Shown: in pieces, positions 44,456 through 52,401 of the stretch
Numbering within the stretch: the stretch's first letter is position 1
Layout: the number at the start of each line of letters is the position of its first letter
Origin: Hymenobacter guriensis
GTDB lineage: Bacteria; Bacteroidota; Bacteroidia; Cytophagales; Hymenobacteraceae
Assembly: GCF_015773195.1 (NCBI RefSeq)
Contig: NZ_JADWYK010000001.1
Location: forward strand, 682,001-746,000
DNA: 64,000 bases
Direction of reading: 5' to 3'
The notes under the pieces: model-generated
Databases searched by the model: none
Told to the model about the DNA's origin: nothing
What the model saw: the letters and a program-made list of their open reading frames with translations, nothing else
Program-made: the position numbers and the translations under genes

Positions 44456-44597
44456 TCCGATTTATGACGACTAAAAAAAGCCTCTATACAGCCTGCAAAC
44501 CCCCTTTCACTGCTTAGCTTATCGGATGCTGTCAGAATAAGTCGTAATAAATCGGCAAGTGTGTACCCCTACGCGTACCCCGGGATTCGTTTTTCAG

Positions 44598-44605
44598 TAG
44601 CTTTG
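44598..44605 (+). promoter_or_regulatory. Bacteroidota -7 box for the recombinase gene
   Basis: TAGCTTTG matches TAnnTTTG exactly, 24 bases before the ATG at 44630. No -33 TTTG is obvious. Confidence 0.5.
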
Positions 44606-44629
44606 AAATGGCAACTACTTACCCTTTTC

Positions 44630-45883
44630 ATGGCAACTGTATCTTTTCACTTGAAAGAGCCGAAGGCAGAGCGCCCAACGGCTATCTATGCTCTACTAAC
44701 CATTGACCGGCGTACCCGTCTCAAGGTCTATACCGGCCTCTCGTTACTACCTGCACAGTGGGTAACGAAAGAGCAGCGGGCCCAGGAGCGCGGCTATCCT
44801 CTCAATGGCCTAACCAACGACGCGCTCGACGGCATTGCCGAGCGCCTACGCACTTGTTATATTCAGTGCTTAGCCCAGGGTACGCTCCCTACCTCCGCCT
44901 TGCTTAAAGAGGCTGCCGCCTTTGAGGCGCCGGCCACGCCACCCTCTCCCCTTCCAGCGGCTTCGCGCACCTTCTGGGACGTTGCTCAAGAGTGGATAAC
45001 GCTGGCCCACCAGCGCGGCAAGACCACCTCCGCTTACCTCTACACGACCACCTTCCGACACCTGCGCAACTTTGCTACGTGGGCTGGGCGGGCTGTAGAT
45101 TTTGAGCTGATTACGCCCAGCTTCGGGGATGCCTATACCAGTTACCTGCTTCGGGAAGTTCGCCTGACAGATAACACGATTGCCAAACAGGTCAGTACCC
45201 TTAAGCGCTTCATGCGGTGGGCCGCCGAGCGGGACTACCACCACACAGCCGGCTACGAACGCCTGAGTTGGAAACGTCGCGAGCCCGATATCATGACGCT
45301 GACAGCCGAGGAAGTAGAGGCGCTGGAAAGCCTGGCGTTGCCCGAGGAGGGCTATCTTGATAACGCCCGCAACCTGTTTCTGCTCAGCTGTTACACAGGC
45401 CTACGGTACTCTGATCTGGTGAGCATTCGCCCAGAACACCTGCGCGGCTCTACCCTGCGCCTGACTACGCAGAAAACACGCGAGGTAGTCTCCATCCCGT
45501 TGCAGGCTAGGGCCCTACCTATTGTGCGGCGCATGATTGACGGCCAGATACGTTCGGTCTCCAACCAAAAACTAAACGATTATTTAAAGGAGCTAGGAGA
45601 GCGGGCGGGCATCACAGAACCCATGGAAGTTATCCGCTTCCGGGGTGGGCGGCGTGAAAGCCAGACCGTACCCAAGTGGCAGAAGCTGGGCTGCCACACC
45701 GGCCGGCGCACGTTCGTTACGCTAAGCCTGGAAAGAGGCTTGCGGCCGGAGCTGATTATGCGCATCACTGGGCACCGGGATTGGCGTTCTTTTAAGCGCT
45801 ACGTCAACATTACGGAGCAAGCGGTGGAACGGGAGTTTGCCCGCGTGTACGATATGCCTCCGCCGATGAAGGTGGTGAACTAA
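44630..45883 (+). CDS. Tyrosine recombinase/integrase
   Basis: The 417-residue product is a Bacteroidota-type site-specific recombinase. An arm-binding-like N-terminus (AIYALLTIDRRTRLKVYTGL) is followed by a SAM-like core-binding domain (FWDVAQEWITLAHQRGKTTS). The catalytic domain has R in CYTGLRYSDL, K in TTQKTREVV, H-x-x-R in KLGCHTGRRTFVTL, H in ITGHRDW and nucleophile Y in SFKRYVNI, so it looks active. Two repeat units follow its stop immediately. A longer frame from 44561 lacks an ATG and was not used. Confidence 0.93.
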   Translation: MATVSFHLKEPKAERPTAIYALLTIDRRTRLKVYTGLSLLPAQWVTKEQRAQERGYPLNGLTNDALDGIAERLRTCYIQCLAQGTLPTSALLKEAAAFEAPATPPSPLPAASRTFWDVAQEWITLAHQRGKTTSAYLYTTTFRHLRNFATWAGRAVDFELITPSFGDAYTSYLLREVRLTDNTIAKQVSTLKRFMRWAAERDYHHTAGYERLSWKRREPDIMTLTAEEVEALESLALPEEGYLDNARNLFLLSCYTGLRYSDLVSIRPEHLRGSTLRLTTQKTREVVSIPLQARALPIVRRMIDGQIRSVSNQKLNDYLKELGERAGITEPMEVIRFRGGRRESQTVPKWQKLGCHTGRRTFVTLSLERGLRPELIMRITGHRDWRSFKRYVNITEQAVEREFARVYDMPPPMKVVN

Positions 45884-45887
45884 CGGC

Positions 45888-46082
45888 TGTACCAAAAGTG
45901 TACCGTACCAAAAATGGTACATGGTACACGTTGGTACAGGGAAAGTCACTTCTTGGCGCTACGCTCCTATCAAGAATGATGGGCTGCGTCCAGTAGCAAG
46001 TGCTTACGTTTACCAACCACTATCCTACCGGCAAAAGCAGTAGCGTACGCTTCTGAGCAAAATGTAACGGTATGTCACGGTG
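45888..46082. repeat. Recombinase-linked repeat unit A
   Basis: The unit begins five bases after the recombinase stop with an imperfect palindrome built from TGTACC/GGTACA (45888-45940). About 120 bases follow, then two 10-base iterations, TGTAACGGTA and TGTCACGGTG, at 46063-46082. It has no coding content. The same order recurs in unit B. Confidence 0.82.
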
Positions 46083-46149
46083 CCGTCTGCTTTTTTACGT
46101 CCCGCTAAGCGCCTGTAGCGCTGTGCCAGCTCAATGGCCATCAAGCTGC

Positions 46150-46356
46150 TGTACCAAACTGTACCGTACCAAAAGTGGTACATGGTACAGTTTGGTACAG
46201 GAAAAGGCGATTTCCAACGTTATATGCATTCCTTGAGGGGGCTGTCTGCGCCCAGTGGAATGTGCTTCTTCCTTGTTCGCAGCCCATCCGATCCAAAAAA
46301 GCGGCAGGATATGCTTCCGGGGAAAATGTCACGATATGTCACGGTACGTCACGGTA
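46150..46356. repeat. Recombinase-linked repeat unit B
   Basis: A near-perfect palindrome at 46150-46201 has 16-base arms (TGTACCAAACTGTACC and GGTACAGTTTGGTACA) around a nested GTACCA/TGGTAC pair. After about 125 bases come three 10-base iterations, TGTCACGATA, TGTCACGGTA and CGTCACGGTA, at 46327-46356. The spacer shares scattered words with unit A, so the two are a diverged tandem duplication. Confidence 0.85.
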
Positions 46357-46403
46357 AGCACGAAACTAAGCTACTAACTACCGCGGCTTTCCCCTGCCGC
46401 ATT

Positions 46404-46468
46404 GCTCCCGAATAAGCTGGAGAATACCCTAGAGAATAGGCTGGAGAATTTCCAGGGTATTCGGGAGC
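46404..46468. repeat. Imperfect palindrome with nested CTGGAGAAT words
   Basis: Outer arms GCTCCCGAATA and TATTCGGGAGC enclose repeated CTGGAGAAT and GAATA.CCT words. A related hairpin (TTTCACTGG with a CTAGTGAAA end) lies at 46617-46665. Both are in the 848-base gene-free stretch from 45884 to 46731. Their role is unknown; recombination-site or regulatory structure is possible. Confidence 0.6.
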
Positions 46469-46535
46469 CATACGGCCTAGCGGCAGATGCTAGGCGGCGG
46501 GGATAGCCTTCTGAACTTGCCCAGGCTAGGGGTGG

Positions 46536-46592
46536 AAAAAGGGGTGGCAAAAGGGGTAAGAAAAACACACCCCCTTTGCCACCCCTTTTTTA
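46536..46592. terminator. Long bidirectional hairpin between recombinase and TonB-domain genes
   Basis: Arms GGGGTGGCAAA..GGGGT and ACCCC.TTTGCCACCCC are followed by T6 on the plus strand and by T5 on the minus strand. It separates converging genes. Confidence 0.78.
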
Positions 46593-46731
46593 TTTGTTCA
46601 CCAACGGACAGCCGCGTTTCACTGGAAAATACCCTGGAAATTATTCAGGATATCTTCTAGTGAAAGCTGGACCAACTCTTCATACGCCGTTAGCGAGCTA
46701 ACGGGCTCACTCCCTGGGTCAGAAACAAGAA

Positions 46732-48225
46732 TTATTTACCGCTGGCAGCGGGCGTTGTAGGACTAAAAGGTATACTTACGCTCACCTCTACCGGCACGGG
46801 CTGCTCACCTTGACGGCCCGGCACCAGTGGCCCAAGCGCTTTTAGGGCGTCGAGAATAGCTTGGTCACAGCTGCGGCAGACCGACTGCGTCAGGCGGGGT
46901 TCGCGGACGATGCCGTTGGCATCAACGATAAAGGATACGTTGGCTGTGCCCACAATATTCTCCTTGCGGGCGGTTTCCGGGTAAATAAGCGTTTTGCTCA
47001 GCAGTTGGCCCAGCTCCTGCACAGGAGTGCCATCAAGCAAGGACGGCATCTTTTGGGCATAGCGGCCTACGTTTTCTGGCTTGGCAAAGGGAACGCTTGG
47101 GTCCGGCAATGGTAGGGGCACGTCCACGTGCTGGCGTACGGCTACGGCACTGCCAGCGTGGTCGCGGGCCGGAACCCAGGCCGGGAAGCTTTGAACCAGC
47201 CGCAGCACTTCAGCATCGCAGCTCTCGCACACATGGCTGGTCAGGGTCGGCGAGACGATTTTCCCCGATGCCTGCACCACAAAGTCAACACCCACCCACC
47301 CCCGGAGTTTTTCTGTGCTTACGACCGCCGGTACTTTCAGGTGGCGCTGCAGGTAGGAAAACAAGCCGGGCGGCGCGAAACGCGCCCGCGTAGCTACCTC
47401 GCGCGTCTCGAATACATGGTCGGGCCGGTAGATGTTCACCAACATAGGATAGTTCACCGACACGGTCCGGCCATTCTGCTTGCCCGGCTCGAAGCGGGGG
47501 AGTTTGCCCACAGCGGCCAGCACGGCCGCATCGATGGCCGGGCTCAACCCCTTGGTGATTTTGGCATTGCTCACCTCGCCGGTGGGCTTGACTATAAAAC
47601 TGATGAAGACCCGGCCTTCAGGCGTATCAGCGGGTAGGGCTACGTTTTTTAAAATGGCGGCCGAAATGGCCGCATTGCCGCCGCCACCGGGCCATTGCGG
47701 CATCTGCTCCACGTAGGTATACACCTTTTCCTCGCCTTGCTCTGGCACCTTGTCCGCTCTACCTGCCACCACTTCCTGGACTATGTTGGAGCGGGTGTTG
47801 GATTCCCCCGCCGAACTGCCCGCCGGGCTGGGAAGCGCAAGCTGCAGAGGAATGGTGAAGCTCACGGCGACCCGCTGCCCATTTTGCTTACCCGGCTCGA
47901 AGCGCGGCAGCTGGCCCACAGCGGCGAGGATGGCCGCGTCGATACTGGGCGACAGGCCCTTCACGACGGTTGCGTCCTGCACCTGTCCGGTTTCGTTTAC
48001 AGTAAACTGCACTACCGCCCGGCCCTCCACCTTGGCATCGGCTGGGTAGCGAAAGGCCTTGAGAATAGCCGCCTGAAGGGCCCCGGGACTAACGCCCCCC
48101 GGCAGGTAGGGCATCTGCTCTACGTAGGTGTATACTTTCTTGCTTTCTTGCGCACGCAAGAGTAGTGGGCTACCACCCATAAGACAGGCCGTCAGCAGCA
48201 CGCTGCGCAGAAGGGAATGGATCAT
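46732..48225 (-). CDS. Periplasmic protein with four tandem TonB C-terminal domains
   Basis: The 497-residue product starts MIHSLLRSVLLTACLMGGS, a signal peptide ending LLLRAQ, so no membrane anchor as in true TonB. Four repeats of the TonB_C fold follow. Each has P.A....V.G.V.V.F.V...G.V (as in GRAVVQFTVNETGQVQDATV) and a later D..ILAAV..LP.F.PG..NG segment. The third and fourth carry C..CD pairs (HVCESCDAEVLRLV, SVCRSCDQAILDAL) instead. It might bind TonB-box regions of receptors. The -7 box at 48229-48236 ends three bases before the ATG. Confidence 0.85.
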   Translation of the reverse strand: MIHSLLRSVLLTACLMGGSPLLLRAQESKKVYTYVEQMPYLPGGVSPGALQAAILKAFRYPADAKVEGRAVVQFTVNETGQVQDATVVKGLSPSIDAAILAAVGQLPRFEPGKQNGQRVAVSFTIPLQLALPSPAGSSAGESNTRSNIVQEVVAGRADKVPEQGEEKVYTYVEQMPQWPGGGGNAAISAAILKNVALPADTPEGRVFISFIVKPTGEVSNAKITKGLSPAIDAAVLAAVGKLPRFEPGKQNGRTVSVNYPMLVNIYRPDHVFETREVATRARFAPPGLFSYLQRHLKVPAVVSTEKLRGWVGVDFVVQASGKIVSPTLTSHVCESCDAEVLRLVQSFPAWVPARDHAGSAVAVRQHVDVPLPLPDPSVPFAKPENVGRYAQKMPSLLDGTPVQELGQLLSKTLIYPETARKENIVGTANVSFIVDANGIVREPRLTQSVCRSCDQAILDALKALGPLVPGRQGEQPVPVEVSVSIPFSPTTPAASGK

Positions 48226-48228
48226 GTT

Positions 48229-48236
48229 CAAAATTA
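48229..48236 (-). promoter_or_regulatory. Bacteroidota -7 box abutting the TonB-domain gene
   Basis: The minus strand reads TAATTTTG with three bases to the ATG at 48225. It matches TAnnTTTG exactly and predicts a leaderless message. Confidence 0.5.
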
Positions 48237-48364
48237 CCCTTGTATCGTGTTGCTACTACTAGGCAGATGCTCCTTTAAGATAAGCAGGCAACGCAGGTTG
48301 CTGGTAATTTAGCACTTTGTCCGATCTTTAGTCTTTGGCAATCCGTGTGTTCTATAGCCGAGTG

Positions 48365-49480
48365 ATGATGTCGCACCCGCAAAAACAGTCCACTTGCACG
48401 GCCCTGATGCCTGGCTTCGGGTGGGCACTGTGCGTCGCTGCTATACTGGCAGGCGGCCTACAGGCACAGGCGCAAGATTTTGTGCCGACTTCCTACGACG
48501 TGACCAGCGACCAGCTGTATACCCGGCCGGTGGTGGAGGAATACCGGCGGCACAAGGTTCGCACCGTGCGGGTGCTGCAACAGCGGACGGATGAGCGCCA
48601 CCGGGATGTAGTGCCCCCCTTTACGCTGGCTACCTACCAGGAATGCGATGCGCAGGGCCGCACGGTGCGCCGATACTGGGCTGAGAATGGCCACCTGACC
48701 CAGCGCATGGATCTGGAGTACACTGCTGCCGACGAGCTTCGGATGGCCACGGTTTTCCGTCGCCTCAGTGTCCCCGCAGACACCACCTTGCTCGGCCGCG
48801 TGTGGCTCCCGGCCTCCTGCACCCACTACCCGCCCTTACCTGGCACCGGCATTGCCGCCCTGTGGAGCGAGCGAACGGGCGACTGGGAGCCCTATGAGCG
48901 CTCACAGACCTGGAAGCAGCGGGATACCACCTATGTCGTCACCCGCAGCTACCGGACTGGCAAGGTGAAAACTATTGACCGCAGTTATTACGAGGGGGCA
49001 GGCGAAACCCTGTGGAGAAACGATAAGCTTACCTTTAATGACTCTGGGTTACGCGAGGCGCAATACGACTACATGCGGCTTAACAAGAAGCAGGTATTGG
49101 AAATAGGGCAGCTTGACTTCCGCAAGGAGTTCATCGACTATATAGCGGCACATCCCCAGGCAGGCCCCTTGCAAGCAGACCAAGTTACCGCGTGGCAGGA
49201 CGACCTGGCCCGCCACGCCAAGGGGCACCGATTGCCCCTTTTTACCCAGAGCTACGCTGCAAGCGGCGGAGTACTGGTCAGTGACGGGTATGGCCGGCGC
49301 AGCACCTTTAGGCGCAATGAGCAGGGCCAGGTGCTGGAAAGCCAGCACTACCTTTACAACGAGCTGGTGCGGCTGACCAAGTACACCTACTTGCCCAACG
49401 GCCTGCTCGACCGGCTCGTCAGTTATGACAAACAAGGCCAACTGACTGGCACGGCGCAGTACCGCTACGGTTACTGGTAG
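48365..49480 (+). CDS. Secreted protein with YD-repeat-like C-terminus
   Basis: The 371-residue product (MMSHPQKQST start) has a signal peptide ending LQAQAQ. The mature part alternates short beta strands of the type ECDAQGRTVRRYWAENGHL. Its last 60 residues read RNEQGQVLESQHYLYNELVR and then YLPNGLLDRLVSYDKQGQLTGTAQYRYGYW, like the YD/RHS-like or MORN-like repeats of Bacteroidota surface proteins. No toxin domain is visible. It is the last plus-strand gene before the orphan array. Confidence 0.75.
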   Translation: MMSHPQKQSTCTALMPGFGWALCVAAILAGGLQAQAQDFVPTSYDVTSDQLYTRPVVEEYRRHKVRTVRVLQQRTDERHRDVVPPFTLATYQECDAQGRTVRRYWAENGHLTQRMDLEYTAADELRMATVFRRLSVPADTTLLGRVWLPASCTHYPPLPGTGIAALWSERTGDWEPYERSQTWKQRDTTYVVTRSYRTGKVKTIDRSYYEGAGETLWRNDKLTFNDSGLREAQYDYMRLNKKQVLEIGQLDFRKEFIDYIAAHPQAGPLQADQVTAWQDDLARHAKGHRLPLFTQSYAASGGVLVSDGYGRRSTFRRNEQGQVLESQHYLYNELVRLTKYTYLPNGLLDRLVSYDKQGQLTGTAQYRYGYW

Positions 49481-49550
49481 GTTCGTTTTACAGGCGCAGA
49501 AGTCGGGAAACGACCTTCATACCCACGTGCTAGGAGATTATAGAATTCTA

Positions 49551-49567
49551 GTTCACGAAAACGGTGG
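49551..49567. repeat. Array motif copy (GTTCACGAAAACGGT type)
   Basis: The core GTTCACGAAAACGGTGG sits in the gap before the AT-rich membrane gene. The same core occurs with small changes at 55791-55806 (minus), 58226, 58757, 59353 (minus) and 63839. Confidence 0.65.
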
Positions 49568-49633
49568 TGGCTGTTGCAGAGCTCAGGTTAGGAGTATATT
49601 AATAATCTGTTGATGCGCTGAATGCCAAGGGAG

Positions 49634-49942
49634 CTAAAATGCCAATAAAGCAAAAACACAGAAAAGAAGTATTGCGATTGATAGTACATGAAGAATAACT
49701 ATCAATATCTTAAGCCATGCGTGTTTTTCCCTAGTTCGAAATAAGGGCCTAGTAACATCTTTAAATACGATAATATTAACAATGAATGAATATAATACAC
49801 CGCTTGCCATTTGCGTATTTTCCGAGAAATAGATTTCCAGTATCTTATAAAAAAATACATGAAAAATAATAATCTCTAATTCAAAGAGAAAAATTGTAGA
49901 TATCAGAAGTGCTACTAAAAACCATTGTTTATTTATACTCAT
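49634..49942 (-). CDS. Small AT-rich inner-membrane protein
   Basis: The 102-residue product has about three hydrophobic segments (FLVALLISTIFLFELEIIIF, GVLYSFIVNIIVF, ILIVILHVLSIAILLFCVFA) with few charged residues. Base composition is much richer in A/T than in the flanking chromosome, a sign of recent transfer. No family is recognised. Its ATG sits one base from the apparent ATG of the divergent broken gene at 49944. Confidence 0.65.
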   Translation of the reverse strand: MSINKQWFLVALLISTIFLFELEIIIFHVFFYKILEIYFSENTQMASGVLYSFIVNIIVFKDVTRPLFRTREKHAWLKILIVILHVLSIAILLFCVFALLAF

Positions 49943-49943
49943 A

Positions 49944-50256
49944 ATGCCATCAATTTTGCAAGTAGTCGTATGTGATTATACTTTTGGCAAGAACAAGCTG
50001 CTGAAGCTGGGGCTCTTTGTACTGTTTCGCTATGCTCACAAGGTAATACATCCAGCTCTTCGCGGGGCATCGGTACTCTCCCCGCTTCAAACAGTGGGGC
50101 GTACAGCTAGCTGAGTTTGACACCTCCTACAGCTACGGAGAAACCAGTTTCGCCCCGGTGGAAGAGTTGCCGGATGAAGGGTTGGCAGAGCTGCTGGCGG
50201 AGGCATGGGAAGGTGAGGCGGCAACTAGCCTTGCGACTCACATCCACTCAAAGTAA
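49944..50256 (+). pseudogene. Broken gene, frameshifted fragment
   Basis: From an ATG at 49944 the frame reads MPSILQVVVCDYTFGKNKLL and then KLGLFVLFRYAHK. Around 50045 the protein-like sequence shifts frame and continues as IQLFAGHRYSPRFKQWGVQL, AEFDTSYSYGETSFAPVEEL and PDEGLAELLAEAWEGEAATS, ending HIHSK at 50256. Both halves look coding, but no single frame covers them. The start lies one base from the divergent gene's start, which points to a recombination junction. The family is unknown. Confidence 0.5.
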
Positions 50257-50807
50257 ACAGTCGTACCGCCGTGTTGCTTAACCAGGAGCAGAAAGTAACG
50301 AAAGGCCCGCAGGTCTTGCCCGAAGTTGTTATCTAGATGATCCAGCTCACCTTCCCCGGCTGGCTTGAGGAAATCGGCGAAGTACACAGTGTTGTCTAGT
50401 CTACCCTGCTCATCATCTAAGTGAGCTGGTAAATTGTCTACGATAGCAAGGGCCCCTAATAAGCCTTCCACCGTGGCCAGAACCCGATCAACGTTGCCTG
50501 ATAAGCGAGTCTTGGCTTTTTCCGTTTGCCGCAGCATATCTTGTCGCTCGGTTTCCTCGTCAACTTCTTCCAGCTCCCACTCAGGCCACAACTGCCCCGA
50601 GTAGGTAATCATTTCATGGAGCGGTTGAATATCAATACCGGTCAGTTCACCCAACTGGTCGATTTCCAGCTTTGGGTTGAACATACTACCCGCAGACACG
50701 AGGTTACAAAACGTTCGGCTAAGTGCCCACCGGTGCCAGTCATACGCCTCAGAAAGGCGTTCAGATAGTTCGTCATTATCCGTTACCAAGTAGATATCAA
50801 TTCCCAT
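50238..50807 (-). CDS. Soluble orphan protein, possible immunity-type
   Basis: The 189-residue product starts MGIDIYLVTDNDELSERLSE, has no signal peptide, and looks alpha/beta. It ends TTVYFEWM. A helical middle (ILDRVLATVEGLLGALAIVDN-like) precedes DYFADFLKP and NFGQDLRAFRYFLLLV. I recall similar MGIDIY-starting proteins of 180-200 residues as orphans in Bacteroidota, but no named family. It overlaps the 3' end of the broken gene by 19 bases on the opposite strand. Confidence 0.7.
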   Translation of the reverse strand: MGIDIYLVTDNDELSERLSEAYDWHRWALSRTFCNLVSAGSMFNPKLEIDQLGELTGIDIQPLHEMITYSGQLWPEWELEEVDEETERQDMLRQTEKAKTRLSGNVDRVLATVEGLLGALAIVDNLPAHLDDEQGRLDNTVYFADFLKPAGEGELDHLDNNFGQDLRAFRYFLLLVKQHGGTTVYFEWM

Positions 50808-50937
50808 AAGGTGTGGAGTAGGTGGCTGCTAGGGGTATGTGGGCGGTGGTTAATAGAATTAAGGGACAGAGGCCTGCACTTTTGCCTCAAGAATCAGGAC
50901 ACAGCCGCTGTCGGGAAGGCAAGCAGAAGCAAGTCAG

Positions 50938-51705
50938 CTATGGCTTTACAAAGCGCTGGCCATTGAACTTGAGGGCTAGCGTTCTAGTCTCCGTTAGATT
51001 GATAAATCCCCATTGCTTCAACAGCTGGTAGGGTTCGTCTTCTGGTTGGAAGTAATCAAAATCAAAGTCCGTTACATCCAGGCGTAGCACCTGCTGGCGG
51101 GCATCAAACTCCAGTGTGACATTGCACAGGGTCAGACTCGCACGTTGATCAAAGGCAGGAGTGTCGAGTAGTAAATAATCGCCATTCACGGCCACGACAT
51201 GGGCTATATAGTGCATATCGCGGCTACTTCCTTGCTCTTGACCAAGCAAGAGGTACATCGTTCGGCCAAGGCTGTTTAGTTTGTGAATTTCATAAAAGCC
51301 GCATTCTATCGCCGGCGCATATGCAAACAGCTTACCGGCTTGGTTTTTCCATTGCATCACCGGTCTATTGACCTGACCTCGGGTGCCGCCGGAATGGTAA
51401 TCAAAGGTGTATATCCTGAACTGGGTAGCGTCCTTGGAGTCTACAGAGAGCTCAAGCCCTAGCTTGTTAGCTTCAGCCGCTGAAAGCTCATGGCTTTTAA
51501 GATATGTGGCTAACCTTTTGGCTGTCTGCTCAATCAAGACATCCCCGTCCCCTTCCTCTCCTTGGCTGTTAATCTGGGCTATGTTTTTCTTCAACTCGGC
51601 GGCTGTGGGAGCGGGTTTGCGCGCCTGTTGCGCAGAGCTAATGGATATACTGGCTAACAAGCCAAGTACGATCATCCCCAAGCGCAGCAGGTTGGTGATT
51701 ATCAT
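50938..51705 (-). CDS. Secreted orphan protein
   Basis: The 255-residue product has a signal peptide ending SISSAQQ. A Lys/Glu-rich helical part (AAELKKNIAQINSQGEEGDG, TAKRLATYLKSHELSAAEA) is followed by a beta-rich domain (KDATQFRIYTFDYHSGGTRG, MYLLLGQEQGSSRDMHYI, FDFDYFQPEDEPYQLLKQWG). No family is recognised. It is five bases downstream of the membrane-anchored gene at 51711 and almost certainly co-transcribed with it. Confidence 0.72.
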   Translation of the reverse strand: MIITNLLRLGMIVLGLLASISISSAQQARKPAPTAAELKKNIAQINSQGEEGDGDVLIEQTAKRLATYLKSHELSAAEANKLGLELSVDSKDATQFRIYTFDYHSGGTRGQVNRPVMQWKNQAGKLFAYAPAIECGFYEIHKLNSLGRTMYLLLGQEQGSSRDMHYIAHVVAVNGDYLLLDTPAFDQRASLTLCNVTLEFDARQQVLRLDVTDFDFDYFQPEDEPYQLLKQWGFINLTETRTLALKFNGQRFVKP

Positions 51706-51710
51706 GCTAT

Positions 51711-52145
51711 TTACTCCTCAATTTCAGGAAACTCCCTGGGTATAGTGACCGTCTTGCCTGAACAACCTTCGCAGCCTACATGAATCTGAATGGGATATTT
51801 TCCGGGTTTAGATACCCGCTCATAGGTAACGTCTTCTGGTGAAGCTATATCTACTGAGCCTAAATTGACCCGCTTCGTGCTTCTGCCCCAACCACCCAAG
51901 CGAGTGTAATATATCTCTGCAGTACTGTATGGGCGATCTACCCCGTTGTGCTCCTCTATGGCTACGTATAGGTAGGTTCTTTCAGCCCCATTGACGACAA
52001 AGCCGTGTTCTGGCGGTGCATTAGGAGAAACAGGAGAATCAGAAGAAAATACCAAGTAACCCACTACTAGCAGGAACAGACCGAAGAAGAACATGCATCC
52101 TCCAGTTACAACGTTGGGCTCTGGAGTAGTATCCTGCTTTGTCAT
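51711..52145 (-). CDS. Single-pass membrane orphan protein
   Basis: The 144-residue product has a cytoplasmic head, one membrane segment (MFFFGLFLLVVGYLVFSS, about residues 18-35) and an exported domain with CEGCSGKTVTIPREF near the end. It leads the pair with the secreted gene at 50938. The arrangement of a membrane-anchored and a secreted small protein is compatible with a periplasm-facing immunity pair, which is inference only. Confidence 0.7.
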   Translation of the reverse strand: MTKQDTTPEPNVVTGGCMFFFGLFLLVVGYLVFSSDSPVSPNAPPEHGFVVNGAERTYLYVAIEEHNGVDRPYSTAEIYYTRLGGWGRSTKRVNLGSVDIASPEDVTYERVSKPGKYPIQIHVGCEGCSGKTVTIPREFPEIEE

Positions 52146-52233
52146 ACGGACTAAGATACGTGGGCGGAGCTACAGGGCAACAAAAGGTTGAGGTGCGAAA
52201 AGCCTACACTTCTGCTCTGAGCCGACTCGAAAA

Positions 52234-52322
52234 GAACGGGTAGCTATAAGGAGGGGAAGTAAGAGGAGTGTTCAAGCCATTCAAGAAAACCGCGAAGCAT
52301 AGCGGCGTTGCCGAAACGAACA
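52234..52322. repeat. Array repeat type 2, copy A
   Basis: This gap segment and 55715-55806 share GAACGGG, a GGA.GGGAAGTA block, AAGCC.TTC and CGCGAAGCATAGCGG..GT followed by CGAAACGA. The region between the copies holds the WG-repeat gene, a lipoprotein gene and the 82-residue gene. Confidence 0.7.
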
Positions 52323-52401
52323 CTTGCTGAATGCATAGCTAGGCGACTTCGCCCACGCCTTAAGCCGACCTCTACTCTCACGCTCTGCCTGTTGTGCGGA
52401 G

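Noticed and set aside
46134..46415. Plus-strand frame of 93 residues in the repeat units
   Set aside because: It runs through unit B's palindrome and decamers and has no protein-like pattern; repeats explain the sequence better.
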